From contig CAVTNM010000001.1 in assembly GCA_963736055.1 (NCBI GenBank), positions 248,001 to 312,000 of the forward strand: DNA of 64,000 nucleotides, written 5' to 3'. Source of the DNA: AC-32 sp963736055. Lineage in GTDB: Bacteria; Actinomycetota; Thermoleophilia; Gaiellales; Gaiellaceae. Below, piece after piece: positions 7,298-15,521 of the stretch. Made by a program: the position numbers and the translations under genes. Under the pieces are notes generated by a model. That model did not search any database. It was given only the letters and a program-made list of their open reading frames with translations, and was not told where the DNA came from. Each line of letters starts with the position of its first letter. The stretch's first letter is position 1.

Positions 7298-8338
7298 GTG
7301 GCCGCCAACGGATCACCCGAGCTCCTGATCGTGATGGCGGGCGGAGCGACGCCGGACCAGACCGAGCACGTGCTCGCGCGGCTGCAGGAGGCCGGGGTCG
7401 ACGCGCGCGTCACGCACGGCCGCGAGTCGACGGTGATCGGCGCGATCGGGGAGCGTGAGCTGCTCGCGACGCTGCCCCTGGAGGGCTACCCGGGGGTCGA
7501 GCAGGTGCTTCCGATCCTGAAGCCGTACAAGCTCGTCTCGCGCGAGGTCCGGCCGGACCCGACGGTGATCGACGTCGACGGGCGGCGCATCGGCGACGGC
7601 TACTTCGGACTGATCGCGGGTCCGTGCACCGTCGAGTACCGCGAGCAGACGATGGTGACCGCGCGCGCGGTTGCCGAGGCGGGGGCGACGATGCTCCGCG
7701 GCGGCGCGTTCAAGCCGCGCACGTCTCCGTACACCTTCCAGGGGCTCGGCGACGAGGCGCTGACGATCCTGCGCGAGGCGCGTGAGGAGACGGGCCTGCC
7801 GGTGGTGACGGAGCTGATGGATCCTCGCCACGTGGAGGCAGTGCTCGCGGTCGCCGACGTGATCCAGATCGGGGCGCGCAACATGCAGAACTTCATGCTG
7901 CTGGCGGAGGTGGGCCGCGCCGACAAGCCGATCCTGATCAAGCGCGGGCCCTCGGCGTCGGTCGAGGAGCTGCTGATGGCCGCCGAGTACGTGGCCCGAG
8001 AAGGCAACGAGCGGATCATCCTCTGCGAGCGAGGGATCAAGACCTTCGAGCAGACGACGCGGTACACGCTCGACCTCGGCTCGGTGGCCGTGCTGAAACG
8101 CGAGACGCACCTGCCCGTGATCGTGGATCCATCGCATGCGGCGGGCCGTCGCGACCTGGTGCTTCCGCTCGCGCGTGCCGCCGCCGCGGTGGGCGCGGAC
8201 GGGATCATCGTCGAGTCGCACCCGTCGCCCGAGGAGGCGCTCTGCGACGGGCCGCAGCAGATCCCGACCGCCGAGTTCGGCGAGTTCGCGCGCGAGGTGC
8301 GCGAGGTGGCGGAGCTGCTCGGCAAGCGGATCGGCTGA
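7298..8338 (+). CDS. aroF: 3-deoxy-7-phosphoheptulonate (DAHP) synthase
   Basis: A 346-residue enzyme that condenses phosphoenolpyruvate with erythrose 4-phosphate, the first step of the shikimate pathway. An N-terminal ferredoxin-like regulatory domain (about residues 7-75, LLIVMAGGATPDQTEHV) precedes the TIM-barrel, the arrangement of type I-beta enzymes. Barrel signatures include IAGPCTVE, LRGGAFKPRTSPYTFQGLG, LIKRGPSASVEE and VDPSHAAGRRD. The N-terminal domain usually mediates feedback inhibition. It opens an aromatic run followed by tyrA and aroA. The GTG start is set by the leaderless -10 at 7283. Confidence 0.93.
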   Translation: MAANGSPELLIVMAGGATPDQTEHVLARLQEAGVDARVTHGRESTVIGAIGERELLATLPLEGYPGVEQVLPILKPYKLVSREVRPDPTVIDVDGRRIGDGYFGLIAGPCTVEYREQTMVTARAVAEAGATMLRGGAFKPRTSPYTFQGLGDEALTILREAREETGLPVVTELMDPRHVEAVLAVADVIQIGARNMQNFMLLAEVGRADKPILIKRGPSASVEELLMAAEYVAREGNERIILCERGIKTFEQTTRYTLDLGSVAVLKRETHLPVIVDPSHAAGRRDLVLPLARAAAAVGADGIIVESHPSPEEALCDGPQQIPTAEFGEFAREVREVAELLGKRIG

Positions 8339-8360
8339 GGGCGCGCTCGAGCGCGCCCTC
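8337..8360. terminator. Perfect 24-nt palindrome at the aroF stop
   Basis: Arms gagggcgcgctc and gagcgcgccctc are fully complementary with no spacer, and the first arm overlaps the TGA of aroF. There is no T-run. It probably ends or attenuates the aroF transcript before the separate tyrA promoter. Confidence 0.55.
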
Positions 8361-8370
8361 CAGGAACAAG

Positions 8371-8388
8371 CCGGCACACATTCGGCAC
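8371..8388 (-). repeat. Partial copy of the 573/24858 repeat
   Basis: Read on the minus strand this is gtgccgaatgtgtgccgg, 16 of 18 identical to 632-649. The rest of the 8361-8460 spacer holds no gene that I can see. Confidence 0.4.
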
Positions 8389-8488
8389 GAACCCGTGTCC
8401 CACCCGACACACGAGCGCAGCTACCTTGAGTTACCCCCGGGTGGGTGGGGGTTAGGGATGGGACCGGCCCGGCGGGTGCACGCGGGGA

Positions 8489-8494
8489 TAGCCT
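8489..8494 (+). promoter_or_regulatory. Putative -10 (TAGCCT) for tyrA
   Basis: TAGCCT ends 7 nt before the GTG chosen as the tyrA start. The same TAGCCT hexamer precedes metK, ribE, the LanC-like gene and the first smc start. Confidence 0.5.
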
Positions 8495-8501
8495 CCCGCC
8501 C

Positions 8502-9605
8502 GTGGACGTGGGACGCCTCGCGGTGATCGGTACCGGCCTGATCGGCGCGTCGGTCGCGCTCGCCGCGAAGCAGGCCGGAGCTGCCGCTCGGGTCGTCGGC
8601 CACGATCCGGATCCCGCGGCGCTCGAGGCAGCAACCGCGCGCGGGGCGCTCGACGAGGCCGCTCCATCGCTCGCGGACGCTGTCGCCGGTGCCGATCTCG
8701 CCGTCGTCGCGGCGCCCGTGGCGCAACTCGCCGCCCAGGTGCGCGCCGCGCTCGAGGCGAGCGCCGAGGAGACGACCGTCACCGATGTCGGCTCGACCAA
8801 GACCGGCGCCTGTGCCGCCGCCGGCGGCTCGGCTCGCTTCGTGGGCGGGCACCCGGTCTGCGGCTCGGAGGCCCGCGGAGCAGAGCACGCGAGCGCCGAG
8901 ATCTTCGAAGGCGCGACCTGGTTCCTGACCCCGCTGACCGAGACCGATCCGGCCCGCTACCGGCTCGTTCACGGCTTCGTCTCCGCGCTCGGTGCGACCC
9001 CTGTCGCGGTCGACCCGCAGGCGCACGACCGGCTCGTCGCGCTGACGAGCCACCTCCCGCACGCCCTCGCGAACCTGCTCGTCAACCAGGCCGGGTCGAC
9101 CCGCGTCGAGGGCCACGAGCCGCTTGCCGCGGCCGGCGGGTCCCTGCGGGACATGACCCGGGTGGCGGGCGCCAACCCGCGCATCTGGGTCGACATCTTC
9201 GTGGAGAACGCGGCGTCGCTCCGCGAGTCGCTGGCCGAGCACAGGCGCCGCGTGCAGCAGCTCGAAGGCGCACTGGAGGCCGGGGACGCGGGCTTCGTCG
9301 CACGCTGGATCGGCGAGGCGGCGGGCAACCGCCGCCGGATGCTCGCCGACGCGTTCCCGGACCCCGGGGAGCTGCAACAGCTTCGCGTCCACGTGCCCGA
9401 CCGGCCCGGCGTGCTCGCGGGGATCACCCAGGCCCTGGGAGCGGAACGGATCAACATCGAGGACTTCGAGCTGCACCATGTCTCGCCGGACCGTGGCGGC
9501 ACGCTCACGCTGCTCGTGACCGGGGAGGACGAGGCCAGGCGTGCCGCGTCGCTGCTGGAGTCGCAGGGCTACGGGGTCGTCGTCTCGCCGGTGCTGCCGG
9601 AATGA
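8502..9605 (+). CDS. tyrA: Prephenate dehydrogenase with ACT domain
   Basis: A 367-residue enzyme converting prephenate to 4-hydroxyphenylpyruvate with NAD(P), the committed step to tyrosine. LAVIGTGLIGASVALAAK (about residues 4-21) is the Rossmann GxGxxG, followed by DVGSTK and GGHPVCGSE, the substrate-pocket motifs, and LTSHLPHALANLL. The C-terminal ~75 residues (LRVHVPDRPGVLAGITQALG) form an ACT domain, so tyrosine feedback is likely. The GTG at 8502 gives a compact N-terminus; an upstream in-frame ATG at 8445 would add 19 unrelated residues. The 3' end overlaps aroA by 4 nt (ATGA), so the two are translationally coupled. Confidence 0.9.
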   Translation: MDVGRLAVIGTGLIGASVALAAKQAGAAARVVGHDPDPAALEAATARGALDEAAPSLADAVAGADLAVVAAPVAQLAAQVRAALEASAEETTVTDVGSTKTGACAAAGGSARFVGGHPVCGSEARGAEHASAEIFEGATWFLTPLTETDPARYRLVHGFVSALGATPVAVDPQAHDRLVALTSHLPHALANLLVNQAGSTRVEGHEPLAAAGGSLRDMTRVAGANPRIWVDIFVENAASLRESLAEHRRRVQQLEGALEAGDAGFVARWIGEAAGNRRRMLADAFPDPGELQQLRVHVPDRPGVLAGITQALGAERINIEDFELHHVSPDRGGTLTLLVTGEDEARRAASLLESQGYGVVVSPVLPE

Positions 9606-10882
9606 TGGTCGCGCCCGCGACGGCGATTCGCGGGCACATCGCGGTGCCCGGCGACAAGTCGATCTCGCACCGCGCGGCATTGCTCGGGGCGATCGGCGAC
9701 GGAGAGACCGGCGTCACCGGCTTCGGGCGCTCGGCGGACACCGAGTCGACGATCGCCGCGATCCGCGCGCTCGGGGTCACCGTTCACGACGAGGACGTGG
9801 ACACGCTGCGGATCGCCGGTGCCGGGCTGCGAGGCCTGCGAGAGGCGGCTTCGCCGATCGACTGCGGCAACTCCGGCACGACGCTGCGGCTGCTCGCAGG
9901 GATCCTGGCAGGCCAGGACGGCCGCTTCGAGCTGACCGGGGACGAGTCGCTGCGCCGCCGGCCCGTCGATCGAATCGCGGAGCCGCTTGCCTCGATGGGC
10001 GCGGAGGTCCAGACCCTCGACGGAAAGCCGCCGCTCGTCCTCGGCGGCGGCGGGCTGCACGGCATCCGCTACGAGCTGCCGGTGGCGAGCGCGCAGGTGA
10101 AGTCGTGCATCCTCCTCGCCGGGCTCTATGCAGAGGGGCGCACGACGGTTGTCGAGCCGGTGACAACGCGTGACCACACCGAGCGGCTGCTCGCGGCGGC
10201 GGGCGCCGTGGTGACGAGGCGTCAGGGGCGGATCTCGATCGGCCCGGTCGAGCGCCTTCGTCTGGGCGAGGTCTCGGTGCCCGGAGACTTCTCCGCGGCC
10301 GCCCCGTTCATCGTCGCCGCAACGCTCCTGCCGGGGTCCGAGCTGACGATCCACGACGTGGGGCTGAATCCGACGAGGACGGGCCTGCTCGACGTGCTCG
10401 AGCGGATGGGCGCACGCGTGAAGGCGTTCCACCGGCAGCGGAGCGGCGGCGAGCCGATGGGCGATCTCGAGGTGCAGTCGGCCGAGTTGACCGCCACTCT
10501 GGTGCGGGCCGAGGAGATCCCCCGCCTCGTGGACGAGCTGCCGCTGTTCGCCCTGGCCGCCGCCTGCTCGCGCGGGGAGAGCGCGGTCGAAGGCGCACGT
10601 GAGCTGCGCGTAAAGGAAACGGACCGCATCGAAACCGTGACGAATTCGCTACGAGCCCTTGGCATCCGCATCGAGGCGCGAGACGATGGCTTCCGGGTCA
10701 GAGGGGTTCCTTCCCGCCCCAGGGGTGGGGGGATGAATTCTCACGGAGACCATCGGATTGCGATGCTTGGTGCGGTGGCCGGGCTCGTGTCCCGGGAGGG
10801 TGTCGAGCTCGGAGACCCGGAGGCGGTCGCTGTAAGCTTCCCCGGGTTTTTCGAGCTGCTCGACTCGGTCACACAACGATGA
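9602..10882 (+). CDS. aroA: 3-phosphoshikimate 1-carboxyvinyltransferase (EPSP synthase)
   Basis: A 426-residue enzyme joining shikimate 3-phosphate and phosphoenolpyruvate. Motifs include GDKSISHRAALLGAIGDGET near the N-terminus, DCGNSGTTLRLLAGILAG, the RRPVDRI segment, VKSCILLAGLYAEG, RELRVKETDRIE and the C-terminal MNSHGDHRIAMLGAVAGL. Length is normal for the family. It overlaps tyrA upstream and cmk downstream by 4 nt each. In the glyphosate-contact region it has GNSGTTLR, a short variant of the usual GNAGTAMR; I draw no conclusion on inhibitor sensitivity. Confidence 0.94.
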   Translation: MMVAPATAIRGHIAVPGDKSISHRAALLGAIGDGETGVTGFGRSADTESTIAAIRALGVTVHDEDVDTLRIAGAGLRGLREAASPIDCGNSGTTLRLLAGILAGQDGRFELTGDESLRRRPVDRIAEPLASMGAEVQTLDGKPPLVLGGGGLHGIRYELPVASAQVKSCILLAGLYAEGRTTVVEPVTTRDHTERLLAAAGAVVTRRQGRISIGPVERLRLGEVSVPGDFSAAAPFIVAATLLPGSELTIHDVGLNPTRTGLLDVLERMGARVKAFHRQRSGGEPMGDLEVQSAELTATLVRAEEIPRLVDELPLFALAAACSRGESAVEGARELRVKETDRIETVTNSLRALGIRIEARDDGFRVRGVPSRPRGGGMNSHGDHRIAMLGAVAGLVSREGVELGDPEAVAVSFPGFFELLDSVTQR

Positions 10883-11511
10883 TCGTCGCCATTGACGGGC
10901 CGGCCGGGGCCGGCAAGAGCACGGTCGCCCGGCGTCTTGCCGAGCGGCTGGGCTTCCGCTACCTCGACACCGGGGCGATGTACCGCGCCCTCACCTGGCT
11001 GGCACGCCAGCGGAGCGTCCCGCTGGCGCAGGGCGAGCAGCTCGGCGAGCTCGCGGCCGACAACCCGGTCAGCTTCGACGAGCAGCGACGCGTCTGGATC
11101 GCCGACACCGATGTCACCTCCTCGATCCGCAAGGCCGACATCGACAGCCTGGTTCCGGTGGTCGCGCGGCACCCGGCGGTGCGGGCGGTGATGCGCTCAC
11201 GCCAGCAGGAGCTTGCCGACGACGGCGACGTCGTGATCGAGGGCCGCGACATCGGCACCGTCGTCGCTCCGCAGGCCGAGGTCAAGGTCTACCTCAACGC
11301 CGAGCGCGGCGTGCGTGCCAGCCGGCGGCTCGCCGAGCGCCCGGAGATCGGTGCGGACGCCCTGGCCACCGACCTGCGCCTCCGCGACGAGAGCGATGCC
11401 GCGCGCATGCGTCCGGCCGAGGATGCGATCCAGATCGACACGACCGAGCTCGACGTCGAGGACGTGGTCGCGCAGATCGAGGAGCTGGTCCGGACGCGCC
11501 AGCCGGCCTAG
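10879..11511 (+). CDS. cmk: Cytidylate kinase
   Basis: A 210-residue NMP kinase phosphorylating CMP and dCMP. The P-loop GPAGAGKST is at residues 7-15, YLDTGAMYRALTWLA is the nucleotide-monophosphate segment and EGRDIGTVVAPQAEVKVYL the central conserved block; RDESDAARMRPAEDA closes the site. The ATG overlaps the aroA TGA. The aroA-cmk-der order is common in Gram-positive lineages. The C-terminal half is slightly short but complete. Confidence 0.93.
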   Translation: MIVAIDGPAGAGKSTVARRLAERLGFRYLDTGAMYRALTWLARQRSVPLAQGEQLGELAADNPVSFDEQRRVWIADTDVTSSIRKADIDSLVPVVARHPAVRAVMRSRQQELADDGDVVIEGRDIGTVVAPQAEVKVYLNAERGVRASRRLAERPEIGADALATDLRLRDESDAARMRPAEDAIQIDTTELDVEDVVAQIEELVRTRQPA

Positions 11512-11774
11512 CCGGGCCTATTGCTTGGCGTCCACCGCCCGTTGCGACGGAAGTCGCAATAGCGACGCGCCATTCATTCACTGCGCCTTGCGCCACGACA
11601 ACCAAAGCCGGCAAACGAGCGCCAACGGTCGCCCGAAGTAACATCGATTGCGCGCTCAGGGTCAGCTTCGACCTAGCCGGCGGAGCCGGGCTTTGCCCGG
11701 CGGGAGCCACACGGATGAACTCGTCAGAAAGAGAGAAGAAGGAGGGGGCTCATGGGGGAACCCTGGGTTCCCCC
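11512..11774. other. Intergenic region before der, repeat-rich
   Basis: This 263-bp spacer has a 6-bp hairpin (ttgcga/tcgcaa at about 11543-11560), a 9-bp direct repeat cctagccgg at 11507 and 11672, and at its end the palindromic repeat 11739-11777. An in-frame ATG at 11715 with a weak gggag tract could extend Der by 20 residues through the repeat. I see no other gene. Confidence 0.4.
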
Positions 11775-11777
11775 ATG
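11739..11777 (+). repeat. Dispersed palindromic repeat, copy A (before der)
   Basis: An aaggagggggct tract (11739-11750) is followed by perfect 13-nt arms catgggggaaccc (11751-11763) and gggttcccccatg (11765-11777) with a 1-nt loop. The final atg of the palindrome is the likely der start codon. Related copies lie at 28481-28517 and, inverted, at 46337-46375. Confidence 0.75.
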
Positions 11778-13085
11778 ATTGGGACGGTGGCCGTCGTCGG
11801 CTATCCGAATGTCGGGAAGTCCACCCTCGTCAACCGGCTGACGCAGTCCCGGGCGGCGGTCGTGCACCAGACGCCCGGTGTCACCCGCGATCGCAAGGAG
11901 CTCGTCGCCGACTGGAACGGCCTGCGGTTCCGCCTGATCGACACCGGCGGCGTCGACATCGCCGACCTGTCGCCGATCACGCGCTCGGTCGTGGAGCAGG
12001 CCCGGACCGCGATCGCCGAGGCGGATCTCGTGCTCTTCGTGGTGGACGCCCGCGCTGGGGTCACGCCGGGAGACGAGGAGCTCGCCGGGATCCTGCGGCA
12101 TGCCCATAAGCCGGTCCTGTTGCTCGCGAACAAGATCGACGATCCAGGCCAGGACGCGCTCGCGCTTGAGTTCCACCGGCTCGGCCTGGGCGACCCGGTC
12201 CCGGTCTCGGCCCATCACGGCCACGGCACCGGCGACCTGCTCGACGAAATCCTCGACGTTCTTGGACAGGTCCGCGTACGCGATCCTGGAGCGCGTAGCG
12301 TGGGGGAGGAGGCGATCCGCGTGGCGATCCTCGGGCGGCCGAACGTCGGCAAGTCGAGCCTTCTGAACGCGCTGCTCGGCGAGGAGCGCGTGATCGTCTC
12401 GGAGGTGCCCGGCACCACGCGTGACTCGATCGACACCGTGCTCCAACGCGATGAGCGCACCTTCGTGCTCGTGGACACCGCGGGGATACGCCGCAAGCGC
12501 AAGCAGCGTCAGGGGATCGAGTACTACTCGGAGCTACGTGCGCTCGCGGCAGCGGAGCGGGCCGACGTGGCGCTCGTGCTGGTGGACTCGAGCGAGGGGC
12601 TCGTCGACCAGGACCTGACCGTCGCCGACATCGCGCGCAAGGCTCAGAACTCGACCATCGTCGTCCTCTCGAAATGGGATATCGCGGCCATGGAACTGGA
12701 GGACGTCCGCCAGCGGATCCTCGCGCGCGTGCGCCAGCGACCGCCGCTCGTGACCGTCTCCGCCAAGAGCGGCCGTGGGATCGGCCGACTCCTCGACCGG
12801 ATCGAGCAGCTCTTCGAGAAGCACACCGCGCGGATCCCGACTGCCGAGCTGAACCGGTTCCTCGGTGAGCTCCGCGAGGCGCGGGAGCCGCCGGCCAAGG
12901 CCGGGAAGCGCCTCAACCTCCTCTACGGCACGCAGGTGCAGACGCGCCCGCCGCGCTTCCGGTTCTTCGTCAACGACCCCGGGCTGATCACGCGCGACTA
13001 CGGGTACTGGGTCGAGAACCAGCTCCGTGACCGCTTCGAGCTCCAGGGCGTGCCCGTCTCGATCGACTTCGTGAGGAAGACGTGA
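11775..13085 (+). CDS. der: Ribosome-assembly GTPase Der (EngA)
   Basis: A 436-residue tandem GTPase acting in 50S subunit maturation. The first G domain has GYPNVGKST (residues 8-16), DTGG and NKID; the second has GRPNVGKSS (about 186-194), DTAGIRRKRKQ and SKWD. The C-terminal KH-like domain ends RFRFFVNDP...LRDRFELQGVPV, all as expected. The ATG at 11775 lies in the right arm of a palindromic repeat and is overlapped by the stop of an 8-codon minileader that has a strong aaggagggg tract; that may drive translation. An upstream ATG (11715) is the alternative. gpsA follows with a 4-nt overlap. Confidence 0.94.
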   Translation: MIGTVAVVGYPNVGKSTLVNRLTQSRAAVVHQTPGVTRDRKELVADWNGLRFRLIDTGGVDIADLSPITRSVVEQARTAIAEADLVLFVVDARAGVTPGDEELAGILRHAHKPVLLLANKIDDPGQDALALEFHRLGLGDPVPVSAHHGHGTGDLLDEILDVLGQVRVRDPGARSVGEEAIRVAILGRPNVGKSSLLNALLGEERVIVSEVPGTTRDSIDTVLQRDERTFVLVDTAGIRRKRKQRQGIEYYSELRALAAAERADVALVLVDSSEGLVDQDLTVADIARKAQNSTIVVLSKWDIAAMELEDVRQRILARVRQRPPLVTVSAKSGRGIGRLLDRIEQLFEKHTARIPTAELNRFLGELREAREPPAKAGKRLNLLYGTQVQTRPPRFRFFVNDPGLITRDYGYWVENQLRDRFELQGVPVSIDFVRKT

Positions 13086-14035
13086 GGGCGGCGGTCTTCG
13101 GCGCCGGAGCCTGGGGGACGGCGTTCAGCTCCCTGCTCGCCGCGCGCGGGCACGAGGTGACGCTCGCCTGCCGCGATCCCGAGCAGGCTCGGGCGATCGA
13201 GGAGACCGGCCACAACCCACGGCATCTGCCGAGCGCCGACCTCAGCGGCGTGAGCGCCACGACCGTCGACGACCCGTCGCTCGCCGGCGTCGACCTGCAC
13301 GTGATCGCCGTGCCCAGCCAGGCGTTCGGCCAGATTGCCCGCGCGCTTCCGGGCGCCGCGCCCGTGCTCAGCCTGACGAAGGGGCTCGACCCCGAGACCG
13401 CGGGCCGGCTCTCCACGCTGGTCGAGCGTCGCGGGGCCGCAGTGCTCTCGGGCCCGAACTTCGCCGAGGAGATCGCCGACGGCCTCCCTGCCGCGGCGGT
13501 GATCGCGAGCGAGAACCAGCGGCTCGCACTCGAGCTGCAGGAGGCCGTCAACTCGCTGACCTTTCGCGTCTACGTGAACGAGGACGTCGTCGGGGTCGAG
13601 CTGTGCGCCGCGGCGAAGAACGTGATGGCCCTGGCGGCGGGAGGAGTCGACGGGCTCGGGCTCGGCGACAACGCCAAGGCCGCGCTGATCACGCGTGGCC
13701 TGGTGGAGATGGCGCGGCTGGGCGAGGCCTGCGGTGCCCGCACCGAGACGTTCTCCGGCCTCGCCGGCATGGGCGACCTGATCGGCACCTGCTGGAGCCG
13801 CCAGGGGCGCAACAGGCAGGCGGGCGAGTTGATCGCGAGAGGCGCTTCGCAGGAGGAGGCGCTGGCCCAGCTCGGCACGGTGGAAGGGCTGACTACCGCG
13901 CCTGTCCTACGCGATCTCTCGCGGCGCCTCGGGATCGAGCTGCCCATCACCGAGGGCGTCTGCCGGGTTCTTGACGGGGAGGATTTGACGGTCTTAGCTG
14001 GGAATTTGATGGGCCGCCAACCAACTCGCGAATGA
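13082..14035 (+). CDS. gpsA: Glycerol-3-phosphate dehydrogenase (NAD(P)+)
   Basis: A 317-residue enzyme reducing dihydroxyacetone phosphate to sn-glycerol 3-phosphate for phospholipid synthesis. The N-terminal Rossmann segment is VFGAGAWGTAFSSLLAARGHE; LSLTKGLDPET, LSGPNFAEEIADGLPAA, the catalytic-lysine region ELCAAAKNVMALAAG and SGLAGMGDLIGTCWSRQGRNR follow. The GTG start overlaps the der stop (GTGA). der-gpsA adjacency is common; the often intervening plsY is absent here. plsX and acpP at 44 kb act in the same lipid pathway. Confidence 0.94.
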   Translation: MRAAVFGAGAWGTAFSSLLAARGHEVTLACRDPEQARAIEETGHNPRHLPSADLSGVSATTVDDPSLAGVDLHVIAVPSQAFGQIARALPGAAPVLSLTKGLDPETAGRLSTLVERRGAAVLSGPNFAEEIADGLPAAAVIASENQRLALELQEAVNSLTFRVYVNEDVVGVELCAAAKNVMALAAGGVDGLGLGDNAKAALITRGLVEMARLGEACGARTETFSGLAGMGDLIGTCWSRQGRNRQAGELIARGASQEEALAQLGTVEGLTTAPVLRDLSRRLGIELPITEGVCRVLDGEDLTVLAGNLMGRQPTRE

Positions 14036-15510
14036 AACGCGCCTTCCGCCTGATCCCGCTCGCACTTTTCGCCGCGCTCGCCGTGGCAGCCTCGGGCTGC
14101 GGCAGCAACGCCGTCCAGACCTCCTCGTCGAGCGAGTCGGGGGCGAAGTTCGTCCGCTCCGGCGTGCTCGCCTTCGTCGCGCTGAACACGGATCTCGACT
14201 CGAGCCAGTGGCAGCAGCTCGACGACCTGGCGAAGAAGTTCCCCGGCCGCGACAAGGTGCTCCAGCGGATCGACGGGGCTCTGGCCAAGCACGGCGTCGA
14301 CCTGCAGGACGACGTCGAGCCCGCGCTCGGCCCCGAGGTCGACATCGCCGTCGCTCTCGGCGCCGGCGGCCGGGATACCGCCGTCGTTGCCCTGACCAAG
14401 CCGGACGACCCGGACAAATTCAAGGCGCTCGTCGCGAAGCTCAACGCCGCCGACGAGGACGGCAAGCCCGTGGTCTACCGCGTGGTCGACGGCTGGTACG
14501 CGCTCTCCGACAAGCAGACGTCGATCGACCGCGTGCTCACAACCGGCGGGCAGACACTCGCCGACGACTCGACCTTCAAGGACGCTCAGGCGCAGTTGCC
14601 TGGAGGCGCGCTCCTGAAGACCTTCGTCGACGGGCAGCAGATCGACGCAGCCCTCAAGCAGGCCGCCCAGGGCAAGAGCTCCGCCCTCGGCGCCTCGTCA
14701 CTCGGGCTCGACAAGCTGGGCTTCATCGCCGCCTCGACCAGCGTCGAGGACGACGGGCTCCGGGTTCACGGCGCGACCGGCGGGAACGCTGCGGCAGGAA
14801 GCGACTTCGCGGCGAAGCTGCTCGGCAACGTGCCCGGCGACGCGCTCGCGGTGCTCGACTTCCGGGGCGCGGGCATCGCCGACCGGATCGAGGAGCTCGA
14901 GTCGAACCCGAAGGTCGACCGCGTGTTCCGGCAGGTCGAGGCAGTGCTCGGCGTCTCGTACGAGGACATCCTCGACCTTCTCCACAACGAGGTCGCCCTC
15001 TACGTGCGCCCGGGAGCCGGGATCCCGGAAGTCACTCTTGCGCTCGAGACGAAGGACCAGGCCAAGGCACTCTCGACTCTCGACCGGCTGGGGGCCAGGC
15101 TCGCGGCGGCCACGGGCGGGGAGCTGAAGACGGAGACACAAGGCGGCCACGAGGTGAAGACGCTCGACCTCGGCCGGTTCTCGGTCCACTACGGCGTCGT
15201 CGACGGGACGGTCGTGATCACGAGCGGGCTCACCGGGATCTCGGACTACGGCGCGGCGGGCGAGCGGCTGCCGGCCAGCGCCGACTTCAAGCAGGCGCAG
15301 GAGGCGGCCGGGATGCCCGACTCCACGGGCGGCTTCCTCTACCTCGACCTGAAGAACTCGATCCCGTTGCTCGAAGGCCTGGCCGCGCTGGCCGGCAAGT
15401 CGCCGCCGGCAGAGGTGACCGACAACCTCCGGCCGCTTCGCTCCTTGCTCGCCTGGACCGACAGCTCGGGCGACTCGCGAACCTTCGACGCGTTTCTGGA
15501 GATCAAGTAG
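14032..15510 (+). CDS. DUF3352 lipoprotein
   Basis: A 492-residue predicted lipoprotein: a basic N-terminus and hydrophobic core end in the lipobox AASGC (Cys about residue 23), followed by a Ser-rich linker. The body matches the DUF3352 family of actinobacterial envelope proteins of unknown function, with repeated globular segments such as FVALNTDLDSSQWQQ, DKVLQRIDGALAKHG and YLDLKNSIPLLEGLAALAG. The ATG overlaps gpsA by 4 nt. The stop codon TAG is part of the putative metK -10, so metK is probably transcribed separately. No catalytic motif is visible. Confidence 0.8.
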   Translation: MKRAFRLIPLALFAALAVAASGCGSNAVQTSSSSESGAKFVRSGVLAFVALNTDLDSSQWQQLDDLAKKFPGRDKVLQRIDGALAKHGVDLQDDVEPALGPEVDIAVALGAGGRDTAVVALTKPDDPDKFKALVAKLNAADEDGKPVVYRVVDGWYALSDKQTSIDRVLTTGGQTLADDSTFKDAQAQLPGGALLKTFVDGQQIDAALKQAAQGKSSALGASSLGLDKLGFIAASTSVEDDGLRVHGATGGNAAAGSDFAAKLLGNVPGDALAVLDFRGAGIADRIEELESNPKVDRVFRQVEAVLGVSYEDILDLLHNEVALYVRPGAGIPEVTLALETKDQAKALSTLDRLGARLAAATGGELKTETQGGHEVKTLDLGRFSVHYGVVDGTVVITSGLTGISDYGAAGERLPASADFKQAQEAAGMPDSTGGFLYLDLKNSIPLLEGLAALAGKSPPAEVTDNLRPLRSLLAWTDSSGDSRTFDAFLEIK

Positions 15511-15513
15511 CCT
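15508..15513 (+). promoter_or_regulatory. Putative -10 (TAGCCT) for metK
   Basis: TAGCCT begins with the stop codon of the DUF3352 gene and ends 8 nt before the metK GTG. This suggests a leaderless metK transcript despite the tight packing. No SAM riboswitch fits in the 11-nt spacer. Confidence 0.5.
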
Positions 15514-15521
15514 CAAGTCCC

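Noticed and set aside
9602..10882. Class II (glyphosate-tolerant) EPSP synthase
   Set aside because: The glycine-rich loop differs from the E. coli form but the evidence is too thin to assign a class without alignment.
11507..11680. cctagccgg repeat as a target-site duplication before der
   Set aside because: Nine GC-rich bases occur often by chance, and the copies do not bracket the palindromic repeat, unlike the clear 15-mer at fakA.
14208..15521. A long open frame running into metK in frame, suggesting a fusion
   Set aside because: The upstream 438 codons are the shifted frame of the DUF3352 gene; metK has its own start and -10 at 15508-15522.
15511..15521. A SAM riboswitch controlling metK
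   Set aside because: Only 11 nt separate the preceding stop from the metK start, far too little for any known SAM riboswitch.
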